From: Dactylonectria macrodidyma
Taxonomy: Eukaryota > Ascomycota > Sordariomycetes > Hypocreales > Nectriaceae
Direction: 5' to 3'
DNA: 64,000 bases
NCBI GenBank assembly: GCA_020744425.1
Contig: JAGMUV010000026.1
Coordinates: 930,001 to 994,000 of the forward strand
The notes beneath the pieces are model-generated. The model made no database searches. It had not been told where the DNA came from and worked only from the letters and a program-made list of their open reading frames with translations. How positions within the stretch are numbered: position 1 is the stretch's first letter; each line of letters opens with the position of its first letter. A program made the position numbers and the translations under genes. Of the stretch, positions 1 to 11,000 are shown in pieces.

Positions 1-53
1 ACGGTTATAGCAAGACCTTTTGACTCAGTCGGCTAGGATTCAGTCTTTTCGCA

Positions 54-1679
54 TCAACTTGATGTGGATAGATTGAAGGGTACCTGTTGTTCTTCGTAAT
101 GGAGTAACAACATATCCATCAGCATCAACGATTGTGAGATAGACGAGTCATCTCCCTCTGCATACAATGTTGCTGAAGCAAATGGCTGATGAAACGTATG
201 TACTTTGCCTAGCAACTCCCAATCTCCAACTAATAGCCGATTGTCTCCGATGGCCTCTTCGTGATCAGACATGAAGGACTGGATTTTGTCCTTCTTTCTA
301 ATCGCACGATCAATGACCTGATACCAGGACGACCAGCGGGTACGATTATCCATCCCTAAACGCAGTCCCACTGCCTTATCCCACGCATTCTGGTGGAGGC
401 TTGATGAACTTAGCCACACAGCTAAGCCATGAAGCTTGCGTAATGCAGGGACATTCTCAACGCCGCCAAAGTCGTCAGCCGATATCACGGACGTATTGCT
501 AGCCGTGCTGCCCTTGCGCTTGTGCTTTCTGGCCGGCTCTCCGTTCTTTCTCTTTGCTGTATTTCGTTCGGCGGCAGCCTTCTTTCGATGAGAGGCTAGG
601 ACCTCGGAAAACTGGGAGAGAAGCTCCTCTCCAGTGACACCGGATGCTGACTCGAGTGCTGCGACTAGAGCCTCTTTAGAAGATGCGAGAAGGAAGGCTT
701 GAAGGGAAAGATTAATGATATGCGCGATACAGCGTATACGACGTCCTGTTGCGTTGAATTTAATCTACTCAATGTCAGCCTATAGCCTAAACTGCGTAGT
801 TAACTAACCTTATGTCTACTCATTAGCTTGCGTTGTATAGACTCAAGACATGTGTTGTTTGATGTCGCGTTGTCACCCGTGTGCCAACCAACTTTTGACT
901 GTATCCCGTACTTCTCTAAAGTATCGATAACAGCCTGCGCTTGAGCTTCTCCAGAATGACTCTCTGCACATTCTGGTAGAGATAGTACCGGTACTGCCTT
1001 ACGAAGCTTGTAGTCTTTATCTACCCATTGTGCACACACAGCAAGTAGAGAATGTCTATGCGGGTGATGTCCAGAGGTCTGTTGAGATATGAATCGGACT
1101 TGACGCGGTGGTGAGACTGTCCTTGATCTCGCTGCTGTAAAAATCATAGTTTGCTGCAATATATCGGACCATCGTACGCCGTGAGGTAATGCGGGAGTCT
1201 TTGATGTATGGGCTACACGCGAGAGCTAGTTGTTTAAACTCGTCCCATTCAATAGCCGAAAAGGGCACTCTCCGACGCGTGAGTATGCTGATCAATGCTT
1301 CCTGATATGCTTGCGGGTTGAAGGCATTTCGAAGTGCGTCCTCGCTTGCTACAGGGCAAAAATGTGCGGAGATTGAGCGCTGGGTGCCCGATACAGACCT
1401 GGTGGATCTGGATGCGACGGGATGGTTGTTTCTGACGTGATTGGCAGCATTTGCCTTATGGTCGTATCGTTTATCTCGACACACAGTGCAAGTATAGATG
1501 GTTTTACCTCCAGTCTTGCGTCCGCGTGTATTTGAACGGTCCTTCGTAATGTCCATAATTGAGAGGAAGTTTGAGGGCAATCCATTGACATCTTGGGGGT
1601 TTTCTGTAGCACCAATAATAGACGATGTGTCAGATGACATATTGGTAGTTAAAAGGCGAGATTTTGAACTTGGTATCAT
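54..1679 (-). pseudogene. hAT-family transposase, frameshifted and lacking its C-terminus
   Basis: Transposase of a hAT DNA transposon read from 1679 downward. The first frame (1679-1056) has a BED-type zinc finger (Cys-x2-Cys near residues 64-67, His-x4-His later) and reaches the first catalytic block STDLWTS. An extra C in a CCC run near 1065 shifts the frame. The second frame (to about 810) carries the second catalytic region GDNATSNNT. After a likely short intron (about 768-809) a third stretch continues with the RRIRCIAHIINL motif and runs to the stop near 54. The hAT C-terminal dimerisation block is not visible, so the copy is truncated as well as frameshifted. A single C-run error in the assembly is an alternative to a real mutation. 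Confidence 0.8.
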
Positions 1680-1708
1680 GGATTGAGACCCAATATCAAT
1701 GGGTTTTG

Positions 1709-1955
1709 TGTCAACCTAGCACCGATACACGAATGCAGACATTGAACAAAAGATCAGTGTAGATTGAGGACCATCTCTTCTATCTAAGGAGCGACGAGAG
1801 TCGGTCTCTTATACCTGTGTTCAGTCTGCCGATCTCATAGCAGCAGGCTGTTACCTGACGCTAGGTATGGTGTAGCGTTCACGCTGACCGTGAAGCTATT
1901 CACGATGGTCGTGATCCTTGCCCTTGACCTAAGCGAAGGTCCCCGGAGCTTGACA
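1709..1955 (-). mobile_element. Solo LTR, family A (copy 1)
   Basis: Starts TGTCAA and ends TTGACA (read on either strand), 247 bp, flanked by a perfect 5-bp direct repeat TTTTG at 1704-1708 and 1956-1960. The same sequence, inverted, is at 40030-40302. It carries a TATAAGAGACCGAC segment on the minus strand that could be its promoter. A single LTR with target duplication and no internal region is what remains after LTR-LTR recombination. The parent element is not in the window. Confidence 0.85.
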
Positions 1956-1987
1956 TTTTGAAAGATTTTTCGAGTGCCAGGGCTGGA

Positions 1988-2042
1988 AAATCGTTTAACC
2001 GTTCAAACGGTTTTAGGATGCCCTTAAACGGTTAAACGATTT
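1988..2042. repeat. 55-bp perfect hairpin, 16-bp arms
   Basis: Arms AAATCGTTTAACCGTT (1988-2003) and its exact reverse complement (2027-2042), with a 23-base spacer that itself repeats the ACGG core. Not attached to any gene. Possibly a tiny foldback element or recombination scar. Confidence 0.6.
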
Positions 2043-2066
2043 AACATGCATAAACGTTTTAAATGG

Positions 2067-2092
2067 AACGAACGAACGAACGAACGAACGAA
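2067..2092. repeat. (AACG)n microsatellite
   Basis: About six and a half copies of AACG in tandem, directly after the hairpin. Confidence 0.9.
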
Positions 2093-2253
2093 AGTGCCCA
2101 TGTATGGGACTCGGGAATAATACCTTGACCCCCACAGCCCGATTTCGGCGTGTCATTGTGAAGATGCATCTCCCCAGAGTGACATCTTCGTATTGAGCTT
2201 CCCAAGTGAGGTGTCAGCAATCGAAGCCACCAGTCAAGAAACGATCAAAAACA

Positions 2254-2720
2254 TTAGTTCCCACGCACAGAGGCCAGATTGATTCCCATGTTCGTGGCGC
2301 TGGATATGGTCGACTTGTCGGACCATTTGTAGGCTTGCTCGAGAGTATTCTCGTATACGACGAAGGTCGCCAATGTGGATAATACCCTAGAACGATCAGT
2401 GTATTGCCAGTGGGGGTATTACTTAGAGAATTGCATACCACTTGAGCAATATCGGACCCAACCCGGAGTGCAGACCTCAAACCCCCTCTTCCCTGACAAT
2501 CCTTGCGAATCCATCCCAGAGACCACGCCCGAATCCCGGCTACGAGACCAAGCGGATTGCGAACAGCCTCGAACGGGCAGAGAGTGATGCCGCTAGCTAT
2601 TTCGGCAATGGCAGATGATCCTAGGGACACCGCATAACGGTTCTTGGACGCGGACTCGTACCCAAGTGCATCGATGGCACGGGTCTTGAGGAGCTCATAG
2701 CTCCCGAACTTGAACCCCGG
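2254..2720 (-). pseudogene. Mitochondrial phosphate carrier fragment
   Basis: Reading down from 2720, one frame gives FKFGSYELLKT, then ESASKNRYAV and SAIAEIASGITLCPFEAVR. This is the pattern of the third repeat of the mitochondrial phosphate carrier (Mir1/Pic2 type), which imports phosphate into the matrix. The sequence changes frame after CPFEAVRNP. The next frame gives GFARIVREEG, an in-frame TGA, then GLHSGLGPILLK. After an intron-like stretch (GTATGC...TTCTAG) it resumes as LATFVVYENTLEQAYKWSDKST and stops at 2254. The N-terminal two thirds are absent. Retention of an intron-like gap suggests a DNA-level duplicate rather than a processed copy. Confidence 0.7.
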
Positions 2721-3553
2721 TCAGCTCTCCAGCAGAAATACTCTTCCATGCCCAGACAACCAGCGCGTGAGCTCATATCAGCATTGCCGTTGGTCTGGTG
2801 TTCGAACTCTCGATCCCAGCCGTAGGTGACGGGTTCTGTGTCGACGATTGGTGACATGGAAAGCGAGTCAGGGATAAGAATGCCGGGAGGCGTGCTTCGC
2901 AGCGTCACAGCCTCTGATTGCGGGATACTCGTGGGTTTTGTCAATGACTGAACCCATTCACGCACGAGACGTAATGGATATGTGGCCGCACCATCCATTC
3001 CTTTGCATTGTCGGTCCCCTAGGCCGCTTTCCATCACAATTGGTGCAGGCGCCTTCCCCGTATCTGTGGGAAGCGAAAGCCGACGGCCTGGGTGCGGTTC
3101 ATCAAGTGATGTTTTGCCGATGTAGCACTCCTCGTCTCGTAAGGCATCAGCTCGGCAGTGGTGGCAGAAGGAACGTTGCGGTGGGGCGATCGGTAACCCT
3201 TGTAAGATATGATATCTGGCGTATTTGTTAGCAACGGACGCGGAAGTGTGTGAACCTCGGTCAAATTGCATTCGCTTCCAACCAAGCATGGTGCCTATTT
3301 TCTTCAACCTGCTAGCTTTTCGTCCACGTCGTGAACCAGTGGCGGAAGAAACGCCGTAGCTACACTCAGTTGTCAGGGGTATAGTTGAGAATGCCATGGG
3401 CTCAGTGTTAAGACGAGAGACGGTCGAGCTACCGCTGTCGGCAGTCATGCTATGATCAGCAGTGTCCACCGCGGACTGGTGTCTAGTTTCTCGGCCCAGG
3501 TAATCGTCGTGGGAAGGATAGAAAAGTATGTTGTCTTCGTTGCTGTGCATTTC
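2621..3553 (-). CDS. Hypothetical protein, uncertain
   Basis: Open frame of about 310 codons from the first ATG at 3553. I recognise no family. It is Ser/Thr-rich at the N-terminus with a basic patch (SRRGRKASRLKK) and a Cys/His cluster FCHHCRADALRDEEC in the middle. Its last 100 bp overlap the carrier pseudogene in another frame on the same strand, so the C-terminus is probably not real. It could be a fragment of a spliced gene, with possible intron signals around 3190-3260. Length is the main support for coding. Confidence 0.3.
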   Translation of the reverse strand, partial: EMHSNEDNILFYPSHDDYLGRETRHQSAVDTADHSMTADSGSSTVSRLNTEPMAFSTIPLTTECSYGVSSATGSRRGRKASRLKKIGTMLGWKRMQFDRGSHTSASVANKYARYHILQGLPIAPPQRSFCHHCRADALRDEECYIGKTSLDEPHPGRRLSLPTDTGKAPAPIVMESGLGDRQCKGMDGAATYPLRLVREWVQSLTKPTSIPQSEAVTLRSTPPGILIPDSLSMSPIVDTEPVTYGWDREFEHQTNGNADMSSRAGCLGMEEYFCWRADRGSSSGAMSSSRPVPSMHLGTSPRPRTVMRCP

Positions 3554-6330
3554 CCTCTCTGCTTCTTCTTCGTTTAGGCAACAAGGGTCCTTTGGCGTCA
3601 AGAGTTGCTGATAATGATTGATGGGCTACCCTTCACATGCAGCGTGGAGATGGCATCAGTCAGTTGCTAAACTACTCGATCATATCAAGGTTTTTTAAAG
3701 AATAGAGATAGCCATCCATGTGGCAGCGCCGAGGGGTGTGCATCAGTCCAGCCCAACCGTGCTGATAATGCTGTAGGGGTTGCAGGCACTAACCGGCCAC
3801 AAGCAGTGCCACTTTTCGGTCCGCTGGCGGCAGGCAGCATGAACCCAGGCTTCTCTGGCAAAAGCCGCGGAGATTGCTTCAGCAGTCTACTTCAATATCA
3901 CGCAAAAGTGTCTGAAGATTGCTGACTACCGCTTCAACCCGGTCAAGTCTGCTTTGGTGAGTGAACCGCAGTCCCGCTCTACTCGAACGAGAGTACGTAA
4001 GCCAGCGCAGACAATCTCAACAACCACGCGAAACAACCCGTGGTGCCGGCACAAGTTCCATAATTCCTATCGAACAAGATTGATCAGCGGATCGACGAAG
4101 CGCATGCTCGACGAGAGCAGTTCGACATGCTGGCCAGGAAGAAGGCATTTCTGTCCAACATCGCCAGGGGCAAGCACATCAACACCGATGCACTTCCCGG
4201 AGGCTCTCGAGCACAGCAAGATCAGCGGCGCTGCCCCGATCTGACCAACCACGAGCCCCTGCCTGTGGTCATCCATTGGCAAAGCGCCGAATGTCTCATC
4301 ACTCACATGTCAGCTGGCAGACGCCGAACTATGGCGGGATGGCGGAACCGATCATGGTCTCCGCGGTGCGCCATTGTTCGACCAAGTGTCTAGGTACTTG
4401 CTGAAGTCGTCAACATCACCCCGCTGCCGAATCTTCAGTCTGCTGAAGTATTGGGAGCCAGTTGATTCATGTTTTCCGAGGCGGCAGCGCGTGACGTGTC
4501 TTTGCGCCGGAGCATTATCGATTTCAAGTTGATCTCCATAACAAAAGCAATTTTTAGTCCTACCCTGGATAGATGCTTGTCGATCATGATGTGTGTCAGT
4601 TGCCGTATCTCCCTATTGGCCTCATGGTCGTTTCGTCGGAGAACTCGTCCGCCTAATCCGTGCACCCAGGACCCTTGATAAAAGTGAGTGTCATGAGATA
4701 CGAGGATACGCCACATTGAGATGAGGGTCCAGCAACTCCAGCAACCCCTGCGCTACAGCCACTGACTCAGTGGAGGAAGGAAGTTGCCGACTGAGACCAA
4801 GTGCGGGAGCGCTTTTGATTTGCCGCACTTACCTTAATCAGGTCTGGGTATGCCAGCAGGTTTGGGAAAACCTTGCCCAGGGCAATGTAAAGGGCCGTAT
4901 CAACACCTTGGGCTCGCACATTGCCTGTGGGTGGCTCCAACCCAAACTTCTGTCAGTTGCTGAATATTGAGTTGCCAACTCCGAAAGCTAGCTGACGCCA
5001 CCGAGTGCCAGCCCCGCGCAGGCCACACAACGCAAAAAATGATATGGGATAACGGAGAAACATGCCCATTTATGGCTCAGATGAACATGATAGAAAGGTA
5101 CATTCTTCCAAACGGGCTTCCAATCAGCGGAAGAATTCGGTGGTAGAAATAGCTTCAGCCTTTCTGTGCAGAAATTCGAGCTGCGTGTCAGCTTTGGGAT
5201 TCGGGTTCCTTTGCTGCTAAATTGCCAAGTAGCATACCATCTCAGCCCTGTCACCTGATGCTAAGGTCGGGCCGGCACGATGGCATAGAGACGACGGCAA
5301 CGGCACATAACCAAAGTTGATGGCCGAGGATTATCGTCAGTGCTAGAAACACTGTCTTCGCGCCACAGTTGGTCACTGTCCCAGGACCATGCCGGCACTC
5401 AGCGGCCTAACTGCAGAATGCCGGGGAAGAAGACAGTAGCGAAAAAACAGACTTCAACCCCCCTTGCACGGAAAGCTCCGCCAGGGTGATGTGCCGGCCT
5501 TCCGCAAGCCACAAAACGGCATCCTAAACGTATAATGTACGGACCACTACGTACTCATGTGTGTAGGGAGGGCGTTGATGACAGTTGTGGCAGCTCCAGT
5601 GGCTGCTTCCCCGCATCGGGCTCTCCAGGAATGCCAACGGAACAGTGCCACCTGACTCAATATCAATCCACGCCGCTTTCAACTTGTGTCTTCTGAATGC
5701 TTCACCTATGAAAGCGACCGTGGCCCACGATATTACGATTCAGGGACGCGCCTAGAAGGTTTCCGTCTCTCGATTGCTGACAGAGATGTCACGCTTGCGT
5801 GACGCCTGGATATCAGCCGGCCCGTGGCGTTAGGATTGGCATCTGTCACCTTCGCATGTCGCGTCCGCCGTCAACATTTGCACGGGCCAGGAGTGGACAG
5901 GTCACTTTAGCGACAGGAAAGATCACCACCGCGTGTGATACCAATTCGTATCAGTAGCTATTCTAGCAAATAACTCGCCTGTCTACCTGTTGTGCCAGTA
6001 GCATCTTGTGTTTAATGTGATAGGCGCTGCCCAAAACATTAATGCTTTCGCGCCACAGAAATCTGGAAATACACTAGAACCCTAGCGCTCATTGCTCTCT
6101 CCATGGCCATGGTCAGCGTTTTACTTAATTAATTATTCTTGATTTGTTCTTGACGACAGGGGCTACCAGGCTGGAGAGTGCACATTAGGTGCTGAATAGG
6201 TGCTGAATTGTACGGAAGAGGACCCGACGAGATGTTATGCAAACTTGAAGGTATAGTCGGATCTACTAGGAATCGTATCCAATCTCGCGACACTCAACCG
6301 CTCCAGCATCCAACCCTAGAGCGCTAGTCC
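3554..6330. other. No recognisable gene
   Basis: Short open frames on both strands (longest under 100 codons) with no motif I recognise and no paired TIRs or LTRs. Probably old decayed repeat and intergenic DNA. Confidence 0.5.
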
Positions 6331-6590
6331 TATCCCTTTGAGTGCGATAAGACTACACTTACGCTAGTAGCAGGGATTCAGACCAAGCAGAAGACAGAAA
6401 AAATGAGATACTTAAATACCCACCTATTTTCTATGATGCCAGAGGTCGCGGCTACCTAAGGATCTACATTATAGTACTTAGTAATTCTATTTATTATGTA
6501 AGGCATTTAAGTCGACCCGCGTACCGTTGATCTCCCGGAGTACTGTGGGTATTGATTGTGAAATGTAGTCTTACCGCACTCAAAAGGATA
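6331..6590. mobile_element. piggyBac-type MITE (copy 1)
   Basis: 260 bp between inverted ends: TATCCCTTTGAGTGCGATAA at the left and TATCCTTTTGAGTGCGGTAA as the reverse complement of the right. The ends match those of the piggyBac-like elements here (consensus YATCYCTTTGAGTG). The interior is similar along its length to the 259-bp element at 58764-59022, including the ACACTTACGCTAGTAGCAGGGAT and CCCACCTATTTT stretches. No coding capacity. No TTAA or other clear duplication flanks it. Confidence 0.75.
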
Positions 6591-7168
6591 ATGATGTTCA
6601 ACCTGAAAGTCGTTCAGCGTTCTATGTTGATCACTTTGCCCAGGTAATGAATGCCGCATCTGCCCTCCCCAGAATTTACTAGAAATACAAGTTGGGTCTA
6701 GCGTGGCGCCAAACGCTACGCGACTCCACAGGCAACGTCCGTGCCAAGTCCAGACTAGTCTTCGGCAAGGCCGTGCTCTGTGTGAGCTTGCCAGAAACTC
6801 GCGAAGCTTTCTTGCCAGCGTCGTCTTCAGGTACTGAAGCCTCCTGTACTGTTAATGGTGGGAGATTTTCAGGCAGGGGGGAGGAAGGCTTGAATTCCAG
6901 CCAATCTGTGCAAAAGCTGGGGATGCTTGCGGGCGTTACGGCGTACTTAAGTTAGTGATGTCTCACTAGATCTGTAAGAGGGCTAGACTTCAGCTCTTGT
7001 GGCTTAAGCCATGGACTGGCGGCTGATGATACACCAACACGGTGGGCAAGGATACCTATCTTGATCAATATCGTCCTTCATTTAAATGGTGATGCCTCTT
7101 CTGAATGCAACCAGAGTCTGACTAAAATTATCATCATTCTAAGTTGGCAACCCAATATTTGGTTCACC
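6591..7168. other. Upstream region of the membrane-protein gene
   Basis: Contains a short open frame (6692-6955) with no recognisable product. Acceptor-like sequence just before 7169 leaves open an additional upstream exon of the membrane-protein gene. Confidence 0.4.
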
Positions 7169-7740
7169 ATGATCACACTCCTCTCTCCCAATTTTATCCT
7201 CCAAGAGGTGACCGAAGATGACCTTGCTCTTGCCTCGCTGGCCTGGGGCTTCACGATCGGCTTTGGATGGCTCACCACCTGGACGGCCGTGAAGCAAACA
7301 AAACGTATTTACGAGAGACGCGGCCTTCTCGTATTCCGCAATGCCTATGTCTGGATGATTTGGCTCGAGATTCTTGTATGCCTCATCTTCAGTATTATCT
7401 GTTGGTTGCACTTGAAAGGCAAAATTCCCCCAAGGTAAGCGTTGATCCCCTGTGTGTGAGACGATTCCTCCTCGCACAGCCCACGTTTCGTATCGGTGCA
7501 AACACATCGAACATATCTGGATAGTCAAGGTAACGCTGGGAATGCTGACCGTGCTGGTAATCGAACATGGCGGCGTGGCAATCGACACCTGTTGGTAGGG
7601 CAGTTGAAAGTGTGAGGTGGGATCTCTTGGTGATGTAACGTTTGAAGAAAGTACTGATTACTGAATCTTTTAGTTTCGCGTTCTTCTTTTGCATTCGTAA
7701 GCAGTCCATAATCACCCCAAGTCGCCAAGAATAAGATAAT

Positions 7741-7899
7741 TCAGTCCGAAGGACTTTTTCAGTCCGAAGGACTTTTATTACGACGATAACTTCTTACCAC
7801 GATAACTTGAATTGAAAAGCTCCACTCGACGTGGATTGGTCAGATGCGTCTCCACTCGACGTGGATTGGTCAGGTGCGTCTCCACTCAACATGGATTGG
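7741..7899 (+). repeat. Helitron 5' subterminal repeats
   Basis: Two CAGTCCGAAGGACT palindromic units (7742-7776) and then a 30-bp unit starting CTCCACTCGACGTGGATTGG at 7820, repeated at 7850 and partly at 7880. The third copy has diverged. They lie between the 5' end and the Rep gene and may be transposase-binding sites. Confidence 0.75.
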
Positions 7900-8006
7900 A
7901 TTTACAGTCCTGCCTGGTGTCATGCCAACGACGTGCGTCGCTAGCGCACGGTCCTTCTTCATTCTCATTCTTCCTCATCAAACCGTCCCTCCAATCCAAC
8001 ATACTC

Positions 8007-11000
8007 ATGGCCGATTCTATCCCTTCAACGAAGGTTTGCAGGAATTGCAAGCAGGAGAAGCCGGCAGCTCAATTTATTTCGAAGACAAAGTCTTCCATAA
8101 CACGTGGAAGACTGACGGCTAACTGTCTCGAGTGTAGGAATCGGCAAGCTTCACGCGCCTCTAAGCGTACTGCAGAACAAGCTGAGTTATCCCCAATACG
8201 TCGAGAAGGATTTCCATTGATAGACTCGCAACTACGTACACCAATTAACTCACAAGGACCTATTCTGCTGGGAACACCAATTGCCACGTCAACACGAGCA
8301 GGCACGCCGATTACTTCCCGACCAGGTCCCTCGATTGCTTCTCAAGAAGGTGTACGACTTGGAACGCCGATCGAATCTCCGGTATCGAGTCCTTCTATTT
8401 GGCTGGGACCAGCCCGAGAAAAACATTCCCGCCCACCTGTGCAGCTGCAGCAGTCGGCTATCGAACGCCCGGCCATGGTCCGGCCCATGGAACGTCGAGA
8501 TTTCGAGCTTCCGGATCCTGACTGGATGCATGATCTGTCGCATTGCCCGCTGTCTGATAGAGATAAGGAGCTCCTGGAGAAGTTCTGGACAGAGTTAGAG
8601 AACGACCGAATGGAACACTGCTGTCGCTGTCAGGAGACATGGTTTGATATGGGCCTGAAAGATGGCATTTGCAAGCGCTGCATTGCCAAGGACGAGAACA
8701 AAAAGGAGGATGAGCCTTGGTTTTTTTCGGCTGAAAATCAGTTAGATTTTGGCTGTATCCCTGCGTTCCTCCCCCAATTGACAATAGTAGAAGAGATGCT
8801 AATTGCTCGTGTTCATGTGTTCGTGAACGTCATGCAGGTTCGAGGGCAGCAATATAAGTATCGTGGCCATATTGTGCACTTTCTCCGCGATGTTGGCAAA
8901 GTGTATAGCCAACTTCCCCTTTTACCGCCTGAATTAGATGTTATCCTGCTACGCCCTCCTAATGCAAGCGAACATGCCCACCTTAACCGCCAATTCAGAC
9001 GCCAGTTCCGCGTACGCCGTCGTTGTCTCCAGGAGTGGCTGGATTTCCTGTCTAACAACCACCCGGGCTACCGAGATATTACTGTCTGCCAGAAGCGGAT
9101 GTCAGTGCTGCCTGAAGATGGCGATGTACTTGATCAGGTTGCTACTGCGGAAATCACCGATCCCCTTTCAGCTAATTTGGGTAACATCGAGAATGACGAC
9201 GTTGAGCCAGATGAGGTCGACCAGTCTGCAGTACCAGATCTACTACCAGAGGAAACAGAGATGGAAGCATTACATTCGCACGTTCTTGGCGAAGAGCGCG
9301 ATGAACAGCTTCCTGTACGACCATCGACACAACATCAGCTTGAAATGCCAGACATTCGGAGAACACCAATAAATGAGTTCAACCAGTCACAAGCACTCCT
9401 GTCCCTAGCGTTTCCAACTCTATTCCCTCGTGGCCAAGCTGATTTCGTTGAGCCAAGGTTACGGCCTATCAAGTATGCGGACTACATACAGCATGCCCTT
9501 CGATGGCATGATAGCAGATTTGCCCGTCATCCCACTTTCCGGTTTGTGGTTTTCAACACGCTGATGCGAGCACAGGCACGGGCGAAAAGCAGCTATTTCG
9601 TCAAGCAATACCAACAAAGGCAGGGTCTAATAACGCGAGATGATCTACTGGGGGCTTTCCAGAACCCTGAATCTGCAGAAGCCCAGCAGTTGCTCAACTC
9701 GATCAACCGCCAGACAGCACAGCTTCGCGGGACACGCCCATATTGGTACCGAAAGCGTCGAGAGCTTGAATCTTATGCCTACAACCTTGACTGTCCTGGT
9801 GCTTTTATTACATTCAGCCCGGCAGACTTGCACTGGAGGAGCCTCTATCAACATATGCCCCGGTTTCAAGACTGGCAAGAGTTGCCCGAGCAACAACGTA
9901 TGGGCATGTCTAGCAAACTTCTCAGGGACAACCCACATATTGCAGCCTGGCACTTCTACAAGCGGTTTGGCTTATTCAGAGATATCGTTCTGAAGCAGAA
10001 ATTCAATGTCACTGATTTTTGGAACAGGTATGAATGGCAGGGTCGTGGAAGTAGCCATTGCCACGGCCTATACTGGATGGATGGTGCGCCTAGTGTTGAC
10101 TTCGAACATGAGCATGTACGTAAGGAGTTCGCCCGTATCTGGGGATTCCACGTCACAGCTGTCAATCCTGAGCCAGCTCGAGTCCAACAGCAAGGAGAAG
10201 GCAATCCCTTGGCTGTAAATCCCTTGCAGCATCCCTTAACGTTCCAATGGCTCTCACAGGTTCTAAACCGCTGCCAACGCCACCATTGCAGTGAGGCATA
10301 CTGCCTACGAAAGAAGAAGGGTTCAGAAGAGATTTCTTGCCGCTTTTTCTTCCCGCGGGATACGAGAGATACGGCTGATGTTGTTCGACGACAAGGACAA
10401 TCCTACTTCTCCTTCGAGGCGGACAGGAATGACAGCCTTATGAACCACTATAACCGGTGTCTCAGTCTTGGCTGGTTAGCCAACATTGATATCTCCCCCT
10501 GTACCAGCCTTCAAGCTGTGATTAATTATGCAGCCAAGTATTGCAGTAAGATGGAGAAGCGGACTGACAGCTATGCCAGCCTGGGGCAGCAAATCTTACC
10601 CTATGTCTCCCACCAGAACCCACTTCTATCTTTTGCCTCCCGTCTAATGAACAAGTTGCTTACTGAGAGAGACTTTTCGGGGCAAGAGATCTGCCATGTC
10701 TTGCTCAAGTGCGAGCTGCAGGAGGGTACTCGTGTTATAAGAGCCGTTGATTGCCGTCCCTACGAGCAACAGGGACGGTCTCTTCACCTCCAAGGTGATC
10801 ATGACGACGCTGAGGTCGTTGGGATATATGACAAGTATCTTTCTCGCCCTCCCCTTCATGAAGAACTTACTTACCTTGACTTCCTAGCCAACTGGAATAC
10901 TAGCAAGAGGGATGGGAGAAAGTGGACACGATGGGGTCGTCAAGCTAAGCCTCGTGTTCTATACTACTTCCCGCGATATAAGTCCAACCCCCAGCACCAC

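Noticed and set aside
7812..8006. N-terminal extension of the Helitron protein
   Set aside because: It translates the 30-bp subterminal repeats; the conserved CRNCKQ finger begins right after the ATG at 8007.
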